From JBFMHP01 sp040752855 (GTDB lineage Bacteria > Pseudomonadota > Gammaproteobacteria > RBG-16-57-12), in NCBI GenBank assembly GCA_040752855.1, contig JBFMHP010000042.1, positions 62,001 through 126,000 of the forward strand: a stretch of DNA of 64,000 nucleotides, read 5' to 3'. The notes beneath the pieces were generated by a model. That model had not been told where the DNA came from. It searched no databases and was given only the letters and a program-made list of their open reading frames with translations. A program made the position numbers and the translations under genes. Shown piece after piece: positions 50,884-59,468 of this stretch; positions within the stretch are counted from its first letter, which is position 1; each line of letters begins with the position of its first letter.

Positions 50884-53868
50884 ATGCAAAAACACGAAAA
50901 CGGAGAATCCGGAAGTCCGGCCAGGAACCGGATCGTGATATATGGTGTTGCCCTGCTGGTCGGACTGATGATCAGCGGGGCGCTACTGTACTTGGCTTAT
51001 CATGAAACGCTGGAAGATGAACGGAGAGCGTTCGACGGCCAGGTCGCCCGGCTCCAAGACAAGGTGTTGGAGCAGCTGACCGTTGCGCGCGACAGCGCTC
51101 ACAGCCTGCGCGCTGTTTTGCTTACTTCCTGGGATGAGGACATCGGCTACCAAACGCTCGTCGAAGACGCTGTGCGGCGACATCCTTTCATCAGCGCCGT
51201 GTTTTATCTGCCAAAGGTCGAGCAGCAGGAGCGCGCTGAATTCATCCGGGAGCTGCGCCGGGAAGGCGATCCCGGATTTGAGATCACCGATTACACGCGT
51301 CACGGCAATATCACGGCGGCGGAACGCACGTGGTATCTCCCGATCGTGCCGCGCTATGCGCAGACGGCGGGGATGCCGTATCACCAGGGGCTTGATCTGC
51401 GCACCGTGCCGGATTTTGCATCTTCCATTCAGCGCGCGATCGATACGGGGGAGATCGTGCTCGTGCCGGACCACCTGGCAACGTCGGCAAGGCGAGGGTA
51501 CTTCGTCTTCATGGCGGTGTATTACGGCACGGTCTTGCCACGGGAGATGGAGGTTCGCCGCCGGTTGCTGACCGGGGTGTTGGCCTTGCGCATCGACGGT
51601 GCCGCGCTGGTGGAGCAGCTGGAAGCCATGGACGGGATCTCCCTGGCGCTGCTCACGGATGCTCGCGAACCGGGTACGGGTCCCGCCCGCCTGCTGGAAG
51701 CCCAGGGCACCGCGGGGGCGTGGCCCGAGTTGCAACTTACGACCTTCCAGAATCGCTACGAACTACGCATCGATGAGCAGGATGTCTCGGTCGAGTCAAC
51801 CAAGGCGATTTATCTCGACCAGATTTCTCCGACGCGGCTGCTGGTCGCGCTGGCGGAGGGGCTGGTGTTCATCGGGGTGCTGCTGGTTTTCGCCTTCATG
51901 ATCAACCGGCGCGAAGCACATCTGTCGTTCTACAATCAGATGTTGTTGCGGCAGAAGGCGGAGATGCTCGCGCGCGAGGCTTACCTGAACGCGATCCTGG
52001 AAAATGCCAAAGACGGCATCCTCACCATCGACGGCAACGGGATCATCCAGGACTGCAATCCTTCGGTGCTGGCGATCTTCGGCTATGAATCCGGGGAGTT
52101 GATCGGGAAGAACGTCGCCATGCTCATGCCGGCGGAATACGCGTGCGTCCACGATGCAATGATCGAAAAGGCACGCGACGAAGGTTATCAGTCCCTGATG
52201 GGGAAGCGGCGCGAGTGGCCGGGGTTGCGCAAGAGCGGTGAGGGGTTTCTGCTGGAGATCTCCCTGACCAGAATGATGGTGGGCGAGGAACTGATGTTTG
52301 TCGGGATCTTGCGGGATATCACCGAGCGCCGGCGCATCGAGCAACAGGAGGAGCAGGATCGGCTCGCGAAGGCGCAAGTGGAAGCCGACCATCGCGCGCG
52401 CAGCGCCTTTTTCGCCAAGATGAGCCACGAGATGCGCACGCCGCTGACCTCGATCATCGGTTACGCCGAATCGCTCCAAGATCCCCATGCCAGCGAGGCA
52501 GAGCGCGCCGGCGCGGTCGCCACCATCATTCGCAATGGCGAGCATCTGCTGCAGATCATCAACGGCGTGCTGGATCTGTCCAAGATTCAATCGGACAATT
52601 TTGAAATCGATCTCCAGCCCATGTCGGTGTGCGCCGTGGTCGATGAAGTGCGCGCCCTGGTGGGCGGACAGGCCAGGAAAAAGGGCCTGGCGTTCGATGT
52701 CGTCTATCAGTTTCCCTTGCCCGCGCAAGTACGCTCGGACCCCCTGCGGTTCAAGCAGGTGTTGATGAATCTGTGCAGCAACGCCATCAAATTCACCTCC
52801 CAAGGCAAGGTGACCGTGGCGGTGCGGGCCGATCTCCCCGGGCAGCGCCTGTGCGTGGATGTGGCGGACACCGGCATCGGCATGACGGCGCAGCAGCAGG
52901 AAAGAATCTTTACGGAATATGCCCAAGGCGCGCGTTCGACAGCGCACGTCTATGGCGGCACGGGACTGGGGCTGTGCATCGCCCGCAAACTCGTCGCCAA
53001 ACTCGGCGGCGACATCACGGTCACCAGCACACCGGGGCAAGGGAGCTGTTTCAGTTTTTGCATCGATACCGGGCCGGTGGCCGCCGATCAGTTGCTGCAT
53101 GAGCCGCCGCCGGCGGCCCAAGAGCCGCTGGCGCCCGTTGCGCAGGATCGCGTGGCGAGCGGCATGTTTCACGGCCGCGTGCTCGTGGTCGAGGACAACC
53201 CCGACATTCAACGCCTGCTCGCCCACCATCTCAAACGCCTGGGGCTCGACGTGGCGCTCGCCTACGACGGGCGCGCGGCCGTGGAGCAGACGCAGTCCCG
53301 GCCGTTCGATCTGATCTTCATGGATATGCAGATGCCGGGGATGAATGGTCTGAGCGCGGTGGAGACGCTGCGGCGCGAGGGCTGCACCACGCCCGTGGTG
53401 ATGCTCACTGCCAACACCTCGCAACGCGACCGCGAGGCGAGTTTCAAGGCGGGATGCAACGAATTCCTCTGCAAGCCGGTCGATCGCGCCAAGCTGGCCA
53501 CGGTCATTGCGAAATACCTGCCGGGTGCTGACGCTCCGGCGGCGGTCACGCCGCTGGCCTCCCAACTGCTGGAGGAGGGTGACGAGTTCAATGACCTGCT
53601 CCAGAAGTTCGCCGCGCATCTGCCAGAGACCATTTCCGAGTTGCGCGAGGCGCAGACCACGCAGGACTGGGCGACGCTGGCCTCGCTCTTTCACCAGTTG
53701 AAGGGCCTGGGCGGCAACTACGGCTATCCCCAGCTCACCGACGTGGCGCGTGCGGCCGAGACGCAGACGCTGGAGAAGAATCTCAATGGGGTAGGCAAGG
53801 CCATCGAGGAGATGCATGCCCTGAGCCTGCGGATCGCCGCCGCGGTCAAGGACCTCCAGGTGGCGTGA
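50884..53868 (+). CDS. Hybrid sensor histidine kinase with CHASE sensor (CHASE-PAS-HK-REC-HPt)
   Basis: A 994-residue membrane kinase. Helix one (about 19-39) and helix two (about 318-340) bracket a CHASE-type periplasmic sensor of about 270 residues; HPFISAVFYLPKVEQQER and GLDLRTVPDFASSIQRAIDTG are CHASE-like. A PAS domain (about 360-480) leads to HisKA with FFAKMSHEMRTPLTSIIGYAE near 515 and a HATPase with ADTGIGM and GGTGLGLCIARKL. A receiver domain follows (VVEDNPDIQR, LIFMDMQMPGMNG near 812, FLCKPVDR), and a C-terminal HPt with FHQLKGLGGNYG near 938. All phosphorelay residues are present. CHASE domains bind small ligands; the ligand here is unknown. No dedicated output regulator is adjacent. 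Confidence 0.92.
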   Translation: MQKHENGESGSPARNRIVIYGVALLVGLMISGALLYLAYHETLEDERRAFDGQVARLQDKVLEQLTVARDSAHSLRAVLLTSWDEDIGYQTLVEDAVRRHPFISAVFYLPKVEQQERAEFIRELRREGDPGFEITDYTRHGNITAAERTWYLPIVPRYAQTAGMPYHQGLDLRTVPDFASSIQRAIDTGEIVLVPDHLATSARRGYFVFMAVYYGTVLPREMEVRRRLLTGVLALRIDGAALVEQLEAMDGISLALLTDAREPGTGPARLLEAQGTAGAWPELQLTTFQNRYELRIDEQDVSVESTKAIYLDQISPTRLLVALAEGLVFIGVLLVFAFMINRREAHLSFYNQMLLRQKAEMLAREAYLNAILENAKDGILTIDGNGIIQDCNPSVLAIFGYESGELIGKNVAMLMPAEYACVHDAMIEKARDEGYQSLMGKRREWPGLRKSGEGFLLEISLTRMMVGEELMFVGILRDITERRRIEQQEEQDRLAKAQVEADHRARSAFFAKMSHEMRTPLTSIIGYAESLQDPHASEAERAGAVATIIRNGEHLLQIINGVLDLSKIQSDNFEIDLQPMSVCAVVDEVRALVGGQARKKGLAFDVVYQFPLPAQVRSDPLRFKQVLMNLCSNAIKFTSQGKVTVAVRADLPGQRLCVDVADTGIGMTAQQQERIFTEYAQGARSTAHVYGGTGLGLCIARKLVAKLGGDITVTSTPGQGSCFSFCIDTGPVAADQLLHEPPPAAQEPLAPVAQDRVASGMFHGRVLVVEDNPDIQRLLAHHLKRLGLDVALAYDGRAAVEQTQSRPFDLIFMDMQMPGMNGLSAVETLRREGCTTPVVMLTANTSQRDREASFKAGCNEFLCKPVDRAKLATVIAKYLPGADAPAAVTPLASQLLEEGDEFNDLLQKFAAHLPETISELREAQTTQDWATLASLFHQLKGLGGNYGYPQLTDVARAAETQTLEKNLNGVGKAIEEMHALSLRIAAAVKDLQVA

Positions 53869-53933
53869 GGTAGAGCCGGTTCGGCATCGGTGCTAACCTA
53901 GTAGGATACTCAACTTTTCTCGCCGGCCAGCCT

Positions 53934-55964
53934 ATGAATCGTCTTGCTTCCGAAACCAGTCCCTATCTCCAGCAACACGCCCACAATCCGGTGGACTGGT
54001 ATCCCTGGGGCGAGGAGGCGCTCGCCCGCGCGCGTACCGAGGACAAACCCATCCTGCTGTCGATCGGTTATTCCGCTTGCCATTGGTGCCATGTGATGGC
54101 GCATGAGTCGTTTGAAGATGAGGCCACGGCGCGGGTGATGAACGAGCTGTTCATCAACATCAAGGTCGATCGCGAGGAACGCCCCGATCTCGACAAGATC
54201 TACCAGACCGCGCATCAACTCCTGATGCAGCGCGGCGGCGGTTGGCCGTTGACGGTGTTTCTTTCCCCCGAGGATCAAACGCCGTTTTTCGCCGGCACCT
54301 ATTTTCCGCGTGAGCGCCGTTATGGCATGCCGCCGTTCGCCGAACTGATGCGCAACGTGGTGGACTTCTTCCACGAACACCGCGCCGAGATCCGCCAGCA
54401 AAATGCCTCACTCGTCCATGCCTTGCACGAACTCGACGGGGTGCAGAGCAACCGCGGCGAGCGGCTGACCGCCGCACCGCTCGACATCGCGCATCAGCAA
54501 TTGAAAAAGCAGTTCGATGAAAAACACGGCGGCTTCGGGCCGGCGCCGAAATTCCCCCATGCCAATTACGTCGAACGCCTGCTGCGCCACGAGGCCTTGG
54601 CGGCGGCGCAGGGTCAGTCCGATGCGAACACGCTCGCCATGGTGACCACCACACTCGACGCCATGGCCTACGGTGGTTTGTATGATCACCTCGGCGGCGG
54701 TTTCTATCGCTACGCGGTCGATGGGGAATGGCAGATCCCGCATTTTGAAAAGATGCTCTATGACAACGGACCGCTCTTGGCGTTATACGCTCAGGCCTTT
54801 CAGCGCACGGGCGCTGCGCATTACCGCGCGGTGGTCGAGCAGACTGCGGCATGGGTGTTGCGCGAGATGCAGTCAGCGCAAGGCGGCTATTATTCCAGCC
54901 TCGATGCCGATTCCGAGGGCGAGGAAGGGCGGTTTTATGTTTGGGACAAATCGGCGGTAAAAAATCTCCTGAGTGAAGACGAATGGCGTGTGGCGCAACA
55001 GCGTTTTGGCTTTGATCAGCCGGCCAACTTCGAGGGCCATTGGCATGTGCAAGTCCCGCCGCGCGAGCGCGAGATGCTCGACGCACACTCACAGGCTTTG
55101 CTTGAGCAAGCGCGCGCCAAGTTATTTTCCGCGCGCGAACAGCGCGTGCGGCCGGGGCGTGACGAGAAGATTCTGACCTCGTGGAATGCGCTGATGATCA
55201 AAGGCATGGCCTGCGCCGGACGCATCCTGCAACGTCCGGAGTGGATCGCCTCGGCCGAGCGCGCGCTCGATTTCATTCGCGCCGATCTGCTGATCGATGG
55301 CCGGCTCAAGGTGAGTTACAAGGACGGCCAGGCGACGCTCAACGCCTACCTCGATGACTATGTGTTCCTCGCCGACGCGATTCTCGAATTATTGCAGGCG
55401 CGCTGGCGTGATGGCGACCTCGCCTGGGCGGTGCAGTTGATGGAGGTGGTGCTGACGCAGTTCGAGGACACCGAGCACGGCGGATTTTATTTCACCTCGC
55501 ACGATCACGAGCGCTTGATTCACCGCTCCAAGGTGATGGGAGACGATGCGCTACCTTCCGGCAACGGCGTGGCGGCCAAGGTGTTCGCCCGGCTCGGCCA
55601 TCTGCTGGCCGAACCGCATTACTTGCAGGCCGCCGAGCGCACCCTGCAGGCGGCTTGGCCGGTGCTTGCGCAAGTGCCCTATATCCACAGCACGCTGCTC
55701 GATGCCTTGCAGGACGTGCTCTATCCGGTCGAGGTCGTGGTGCTGCGCGGGCGTGACGCGGAGCTGATGACATGGCAGCGCAGCGCGCAGCAGCGTTATG
55801 CGCCGCAGCGCCTGTGTCTGGCGATTCCGGAGGCCGCGAGTGATTTGCCGGCAGGCTTGGCGCAATATGCGCCGGGCAGCGGTGTCACGGCCTACGTCTG
55901 CCGCGCGCAGACCTGCGAGGCGCCGCTGCATGATCACGCGGCCTTTGTCGCGCGCATGAGCTGA
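53934..55964 (+). CDS. Thioredoxin-like DUF255 protein (YyaL/SPATA20 family)
   Basis: A 676-residue cytoplasmic protein. The N-terminal thioredoxin-like domain (residues about 1-165) has SETSPYLQQHAHNPVDWYPW and SACHWCHVMAHESFED near residue 45, then NIKVDREERPDLDKIY. The rest is an (alpha/alpha)6 barrel resembling N-acylglucosamine epimerases, with GGGFYRYAVDGEWQIPHFEKML near 250. This is the standard YyaL architecture; its role is unproven, and the CHWCH is a redox or structural Cys pair, not a heme site, in a protein with no signal peptide. Size is normal for the family. It follows the CHASE kinase on the same strand by 65 bases. Confidence 0.9.
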   Translation: MNRLASETSPYLQQHAHNPVDWYPWGEEALARARTEDKPILLSIGYSACHWCHVMAHESFEDEATARVMNELFINIKVDREERPDLDKIYQTAHQLLMQRGGGWPLTVFLSPEDQTPFFAGTYFPRERRYGMPPFAELMRNVVDFFHEHRAEIRQQNASLVHALHELDGVQSNRGERLTAAPLDIAHQQLKKQFDEKHGGFGPAPKFPHANYVERLLRHEALAAAQGQSDANTLAMVTTTLDAMAYGGLYDHLGGGFYRYAVDGEWQIPHFEKMLYDNGPLLALYAQAFQRTGAAHYRAVVEQTAAWVLREMQSAQGGYYSSLDADSEGEEGRFYVWDKSAVKNLLSEDEWRVAQQRFGFDQPANFEGHWHVQVPPREREMLDAHSQALLEQARAKLFSAREQRVRPGRDEKILTSWNALMIKGMACAGRILQRPEWIASAERALDFIRADLLIDGRLKVSYKDGQATLNAYLDDYVFLADAILELLQARWRDGDLAWAVQLMEVVLTQFEDTEHGGFYFTSHDHERLIHRSKVMGDDALPSGNGVAAKVFARLGHLLAEPHYLQAAERTLQAAWPVLAQVPYIHSTLLDALQDVLYPVEVVVLRGRDAELMTWQRSAQQRYAPQRLCLAIPEAASDLPAGLAQYAPGSGVTAYVCRAQTCEAPLHDHAAFVARMS

Positions 55965-56046
55965 ACCCATATCGCGGCAAGCCGTTTCGCGCCGGCTCCA
56001 CGGCGCTCTGTGGCCCTGCCGGGCGGCGAGCAGTACTCCGGAGATG

Positions 56047-56088
56047 CCCATGCCGGACAATGACGCGCCCGTCTTTGTCCGGCATGGG
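56047..56088. repeat. Perfect 14-base inverted repeat
   Basis: CCCATGCCGGACAA and TTGTCCGGCATGGG separated by 14 bases, with no mismatch and no T-run. It lies in the 153-base gap between the convergent DUF255 and DUF6488 genes; it may act as a bidirectional transcript end or be a repeat element. Confidence 0.75.
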
Positions 56089-56117
56089 TGCTGCGCGGAG
56101 TGGTTCGTGCTGCGGTG

Positions 56118-56480
56118 TTACTTTCCAGTGAAGTTGGCCGCGATGTATTCGCCGCCCAGGCTCAAAAAGACGTAGAGCGTTTGGCGGTCGGGTTCGCTGA
56201 TCTTGTCATTTTTGAACTCGACCACCCATTCGGTGCTGCCGCTGAAATCTTTCTTCTCGGATTTCACCGCGCGCACCGTTTTCCAGCTTTTGTCGATTTT
56301 ACCGCTGTCGGCCAATCGGGCGACGTTTTTTGCGGCGATTTCCTCAGCCTTGCCTTGCGTGACGGCATCATGGGCATGGCCATGGTCATGTGAGTGTCCG
56401 TGATCGTGGCCCGCGCCGGCCATGGCCGCCAAGGGGGCCAGGCTCAGGGTCAGGCAGAACAAGAGTGCTTGTGTACGCAT
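56118..56480 (-). CDS. DUF6488 family small exported histidine-rich protein
   Basis: A 120-residue protein with a signal peptide (MRTQALLFCLTLSLAPLAAMA), a metal-binding His-rich start to the mature chain (GAGHDHGHSHDHGHAHD) and a compact domain with KSWKTVRAVKSEKKDF and TLYVFLSLGGEYIAANFTG. It matches what I know as DUF6488. The His/Asp repeat suggests it binds nickel, zinc or copper in the periplasm. It is the last gene of a four-gene minus-strand cluster with a HupE-like and a PII-like gene. Confidence 0.82.
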   Translation of the reverse strand: MRTQALLFCLTLSLAPLAAMAGAGHDHGHSHDHGHAHDAVTQGKAEEIAAKNVARLADSGKIDKSWKTVRAVKSEKKDFSGSTEWVVEFKNDKISEPDRQTLYVFLSLGGEYIAANFTGK

Positions 56481-56499
56481 CGTTTAGGTCTCCTCGTTA

Positions 56500-57657
56500 T
56501 CAATCGATACTTTCGTGGGTGGATTTAACCGGGATGTGCATGGATTCTTCTGGCGCGATCTCCTCCTTCGTTTGTAAGAGCTGGTATGCGCCCTTGGTTT
56601 TCAGCGTGATGGTGACCGGGGTGCGGGCGCTGTTTTTCCAGTACCAGCCATGCGTGCCGTCGAACGAGGCCGTCAGGCTGCCGCTCGATTGGTGGGCGGT
56701 GTTCTTGTCAAAACTCTGGAAAAAACCGGTCGTATCGCCCGTCGGTTCTCCATGGAAATCGAAAAACAGATTTTCGCCATCGGTTTGCCATGAATACTCA
56801 AATGTCGCCCCTTGCGCCAGCAGCAGCTTGTATTCCTTGTCAGCTCGCGCGGGGATGGTAATGGTCATCGTGTCCTTCCATGGCAATGCCTGAACCTCCT
56901 GAGGCGCGCGGGTATCGGCGGTGGTATGCGGCGCCGGCGCCGCGCTGGCGGCCAACAGCTCGGAATTGCTGGTGTGTTCATAGCCGTGCATTTGCATGAG
57001 GAACAGCAAAATCCCCGCCACGATCAAACCGTAGTTCGCGATCGCGCTGAATGTTTGAAAAAAATGACTCTTGCGCCAGGCAGCGATGAACAGCAGCATC
57101 AAAGTAAGGGCGGCGATTTGCCCCAGTTCGATGCCGATGTTGAACGAGATGATGTTGAGCAGCAGGTGGTCCTCGCTCAGCGGCAACTCCTGCAGGCGGG
57201 TCGACAGACCAAAGCCGTGAATCAGGCCCAGGCCGATGATCATCAACATCATGTTCGGCGGATTGATATTGAGGTACTTGCGAAAGCCGTCGAGGTTGGC
57301 GAAGGCGATGTAACAGACGCTCAGGGCGATCACCGCGTCGATGGCGTAGTAGTTGAGCTGGATGGCGTTGAACGTGGCGTAGATGAGGGTCACGCTGTGG
57401 CCCAGGGTGAAGGCGGTGACGTATTTGGCGATGTCGCGGAAACTGGTCAGGAAGAAGATGATCCCGAACACAAACGCCAGGTGGTCGTAGCCGGACAGCA
57501 TGTGTGTTGCGCCAATCCACAGGTAGCGCAGATTGCCGCCCTCGATAATGGACTGCTTCTCGGCCTCCGACATCCCGTGGGCGTATGCCAGGTTGGAGAC
57601 CAACGCCCATACAATCAGCCCGGTGATCAGCAAAAAGAAATTGCGTTGCAACAGCAT
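56500..57657 (-). CDS. HupE/UreJ-like membrane protein fused to a periplasmic beta domain
   Basis: A 385-residue protein. A signal-like helix (FFLLITGLIVWALVSNLAYA) precedes HGMSEAEK, then six to seven membrane segments with the metal-permease motifs THMLSGYDHLAFVFG near residue 53, FTLGHSVTL near 86, HGFGLSTRL near 146 and FNIGIELGQ near 173. A C-terminal domain of about 110 residues follows (TFEYSWQTDGENLFFDFHGEP, SFDGTHGWYWKN), which I know as a separate periplasmic or anchor protein in other genomes. The start at 57657 is chosen for the signal peptide; a GTG at 57756 overlapping the PII-like stop (GTGA) is an alternative with a better ribosome site. A nickel or cobalt role is inferred. 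Confidence 0.8.
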   Translation of the reverse strand: MLLQRNFFLLITGLIVWALVSNLAYAHGMSEAEKQSIIEGGNLRYLWIGATHMLSGYDHLAFVFGIIFFLTSFRDIAKYVTAFTLGHSVTLIYATFNAIQLNYYAIDAVIALSVCYIAFANLDGFRKYLNINPPNMMLMIIGLGLIHGFGLSTRLQELPLSEDHLLLNIISFNIGIELGQIAALTLMLLFIAAWRKSHFFQTFSAIANYGLIVAGILLFLMQMHGYEHTSNSELLAASAAPAPHTTADTRAPQEVQALPWKDTMTITIPARADKEYKLLLAQGATFEYSWQTDGENLFFDFHGEPTGDTTGFFQSFDKNTAHQSSGSLTASFDGTHGWYWKNSARTPVTITLKTKGAYQLLQTKEEIAPEESMHIPVKSTHESID

Positions 57658-57752
57658 TGGGCGGCCATTCTGAATTATTGGCAGGGTGGTGTTTGCGCGC
57701 CGCACCGGCGCCTGTTTCGTTCCGCAGGAAACGGATCTTGGAACTGTATTGA

Positions 57753-58064
57753 TCACAGGAGGTGCCCTCCTTTTTCCACGGTGGTGACCCAGTAGACCCC
57801 TTGGCCGGTGATGCAATGCTTCTTATCGCACAGCGTGGCCAGCACGGAATCCACATCCGCGTCTTCGAGCAGGATGTCGACCCGGACCCGAGGTACCTGG
57901 CCGACCACCCGGTCGCGCGCCAAAAGAAACGGATCAGATTCAACCTCGCTTCCGTGCCCCTCGACATGGCTGAAGGTGTAGCCGGATACCTGCTCGATGG
58001 AGCGCAGCAGTTTTGTCAGATCGTGCTGAACGTCCGTATGGACGATAAGCGTCAAAAGTTTCAT
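57753..58064 (-). CDS. PII-like (DUF3240-type) small regulatory protein
   Basis: A 103-residue protein with a ferredoxin-like PII/CutA fold: KLLTLIVHTDVQHDLTKLLRSIEQ, then VRVDILLEDADVDSVLATL and the C-terminal ITGQGVYWVTTVEKGG. The start at 58064 follows GGAGGA. Canonical GlnB T-loop residues are absent, so it is not a nitrogen PII; relatives sit beside heavy-metal RND efflux genes and are thought to sense a metal or nucleotide. Here no efflux pump is in the window. The HupE-like gene follows. Confidence 0.8.
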   Translation of the reverse strand: MKLLTLIVHTDVQHDLTKLLRSIEQVSGYTFSHVEGHGSEVESDPFLLARDRVVGQVPRVRVDILLEDADVDSVLATLCDKKHCITGQGVYWVTTVEKGGHLL

Positions 58065-58180
58065 GCGTGTTCCTCCGCAGTGAGTAAAGCTGGATAGTGA
58101 ATTGCGCGGTCCGCGCGCCAGCAATGCTGTGCGCAAACCGGATCGGTTTCGCGCCGCATGGCAGCGCTAACGAGGGAGCG

Positions 58181-58573
58181 TCAGAGCGGGGGAGCGCGCA
58201 GCGGCGGCCGCAGGACAAATGCCGCGGCTGGAAGCGGAGTGTTGCGATAGAGACGCCAAAATACCTTTGAACAAAGGGATCCTGGCACGAGCAGGATCAC
58301 CGCGAAAAGCACGGCGAAGACCAGCGTACTCTGGGAAAGCTTTTTCAGGAATCCCTCTTGGGACAGATCCACCTGTCCCAAGTCGTCGGCGTGTCCATGC
58401 CCCAAGGTATCATGATCAAAATGGGCTTGCGCTTGATGTTCATGGGTCGGCGTTACCGGGTCATGGCTATAGGTGTGCAGATGCAATTGCACGCCCTGGG
58501 TGAACACCAGGGCGACCGCCAGGCAGACAATCCAGATAATCTTCTTTAACGTAGCCAATCGTGATCGATCCAT
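58181..58573 (-). CDS. Hypothetical membrane protein, His-rich loop
   Basis: A 130-residue protein with two membrane helices (IIWIVCLAVALVFTQGVQLHL at the N-terminus and LVFAVLFAVILLVPGSLC near 85-105). A periplasmic loop between them is rich in His and Asp (HLHTYSHDPVTPTHEHQAQ, FDHDTLGHGHADD). It heads the metal-type cluster of PII-like, HupE-like and DUF6488 genes on the minus strand. I know of no name for it; small proteins with this layout are common in metal-resistance loci. The annotated start ATG at 58573 has no strong ribosome site. Confidence 0.65.
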   Translation of the reverse strand: MDRSRLATLKKIIWIVCLAVALVFTQGVQLHLHTYSHDPVTPTHEHQAQAHFDHDTLGHGHADDLGQVDLSQEGFLKKLSQSTLVFAVLFAVILLVPGSLCSKVFWRLYRNTPLPAAAFVLRPPLRAPPL

Positions 58574-58636
58574 AGCGGTGGGGTTCTATCCGTCACGCCC
58601 CGTCTGGGGCGTTTTTCATGGAGGGCCGCACGCGGA

Positions 58637-59422
58637 TTAATGCGGCACCTGGAAGTTGTTTTCGTTCATGAGGTCCAGGCCGCATTCGAGCTTTTCGATC
58701 CAGTCGATGAATTTGTTCACCATCTCCTTGCCCTTGAACGAGCGGCCGTGCTGCGGGACGATCATCTCGATGTCGAGCTGGCGCGCCATCTGCGCCCACA
58801 GGCGGCAGGCCTTGTTGCTGGCCATGTAGCGGCGGTGGAAGCCGGCCATGGTGGGGATGTGTTTCTCGAAATCCTCCACCGGCTTGTCCAGCCCTTCGCT
58901 GACAATCGAGGCGCCGAGGTCGCCGGAGAACAGGATCTTGCTGATCGGGTCGTAGAAATGGAAATTGCCGACCGAGTGCAGGAAGTGCGCCGGCACGGCG
59001 GTGAGCACGGCATCTCCCAACTTGATATTCATGCCTTCGTCGGGGATGGCAATATAGCGCGAGAAATCGGTGCTCTTGGCGCTGACCTGCTCGAGGTGCT
59101 TGGGGATCAGGTGCGGCAGGAAGCGCGCCCAGAGTTTGGAGCAGGCGACCTTGCAGTTGGTGTAGGTCATCCATTTGTCGAGCGAGGCGATGATGTCCGG
59201 GTCCTGATGCGAGGCGATGACGTAATCGAGTTCCTTGATCGAGACATGCTTGATCACCTCCATGAACAAGGGGGTGTAGGTCAGATCGCCGCCGGGATCG
59301 ATCAGGGCGGTGTGCTTGCCGTGCATGATCAGGAACTGGTTGGCCTGAATTCCGTCTCCGCTGACCAGGTTTTCGAAGGCGAGACAAACGTGCGTGCCGT
59401 CATTGTAAAGTTGTATGGCCAT
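58637..59422 (-). CDS. ODP-type metallo-beta-lactamase-fold protein (flavodiiron-like)
   Basis: A 261-residue cytoplasmic protein of the oxygen-binding di-iron (ODP) branch. ALIDPGGDLTYTP near residue 40 and ASHQDPDIIASLDKW near 70 correspond to the first di-iron ligand block, with HQDPD in place of the HxHxDH of hydrolases. FLHSVGNFHFYDPISKILFSGD near 147 and QHGRSFKG near 225 give the remaining ligands. ODPs sense or reduce oxygen rather than cleave beta-lactams. There is no flavodoxin domain. It lies downstream of the PfkB kinase gene on the same strand, with a 46-base gap. Confidence 0.85.
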   Translation of the reverse strand: MAIQLYNDGTHVCLAFENLVSGDGIQANQFLIMHGKHTALIDPGGDLTYTPLFMEVIKHVSIKELDYVIASHQDPDIIASLDKWMTYTNCKVACSKLWARFLPHLIPKHLEQVSAKSTDFSRYIAIPDEGMNIKLGDAVLTAVPAHFLHSVGNFHFYDPISKILFSGDLGASIVSEGLDKPVEDFEKHIPTMAGFHRRYMASNKACRLWAQMARQLDIEMIVPQHGRSFKGKEMVNKFIDWIEKLECGLDLMNENNFQVPH

Positions 59423-59468
59423 GTCAGAGTAACCTTTGGGTCGATAGCAGTGTGATTATCATTTTAGG

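Noticed and set aside
51796..53817. A 673-codon minus-strand open frame opposite the CHASE kinase.
   Set aside because: Shadow of the real gene, as above.
54070..54105. CHWCH in the DUF255 protein as a possible heme c site.
   Set aside because: The protein has no signal peptide and the motif is the conserved thioredoxin-like pair of the family, so covalent heme is not expected.
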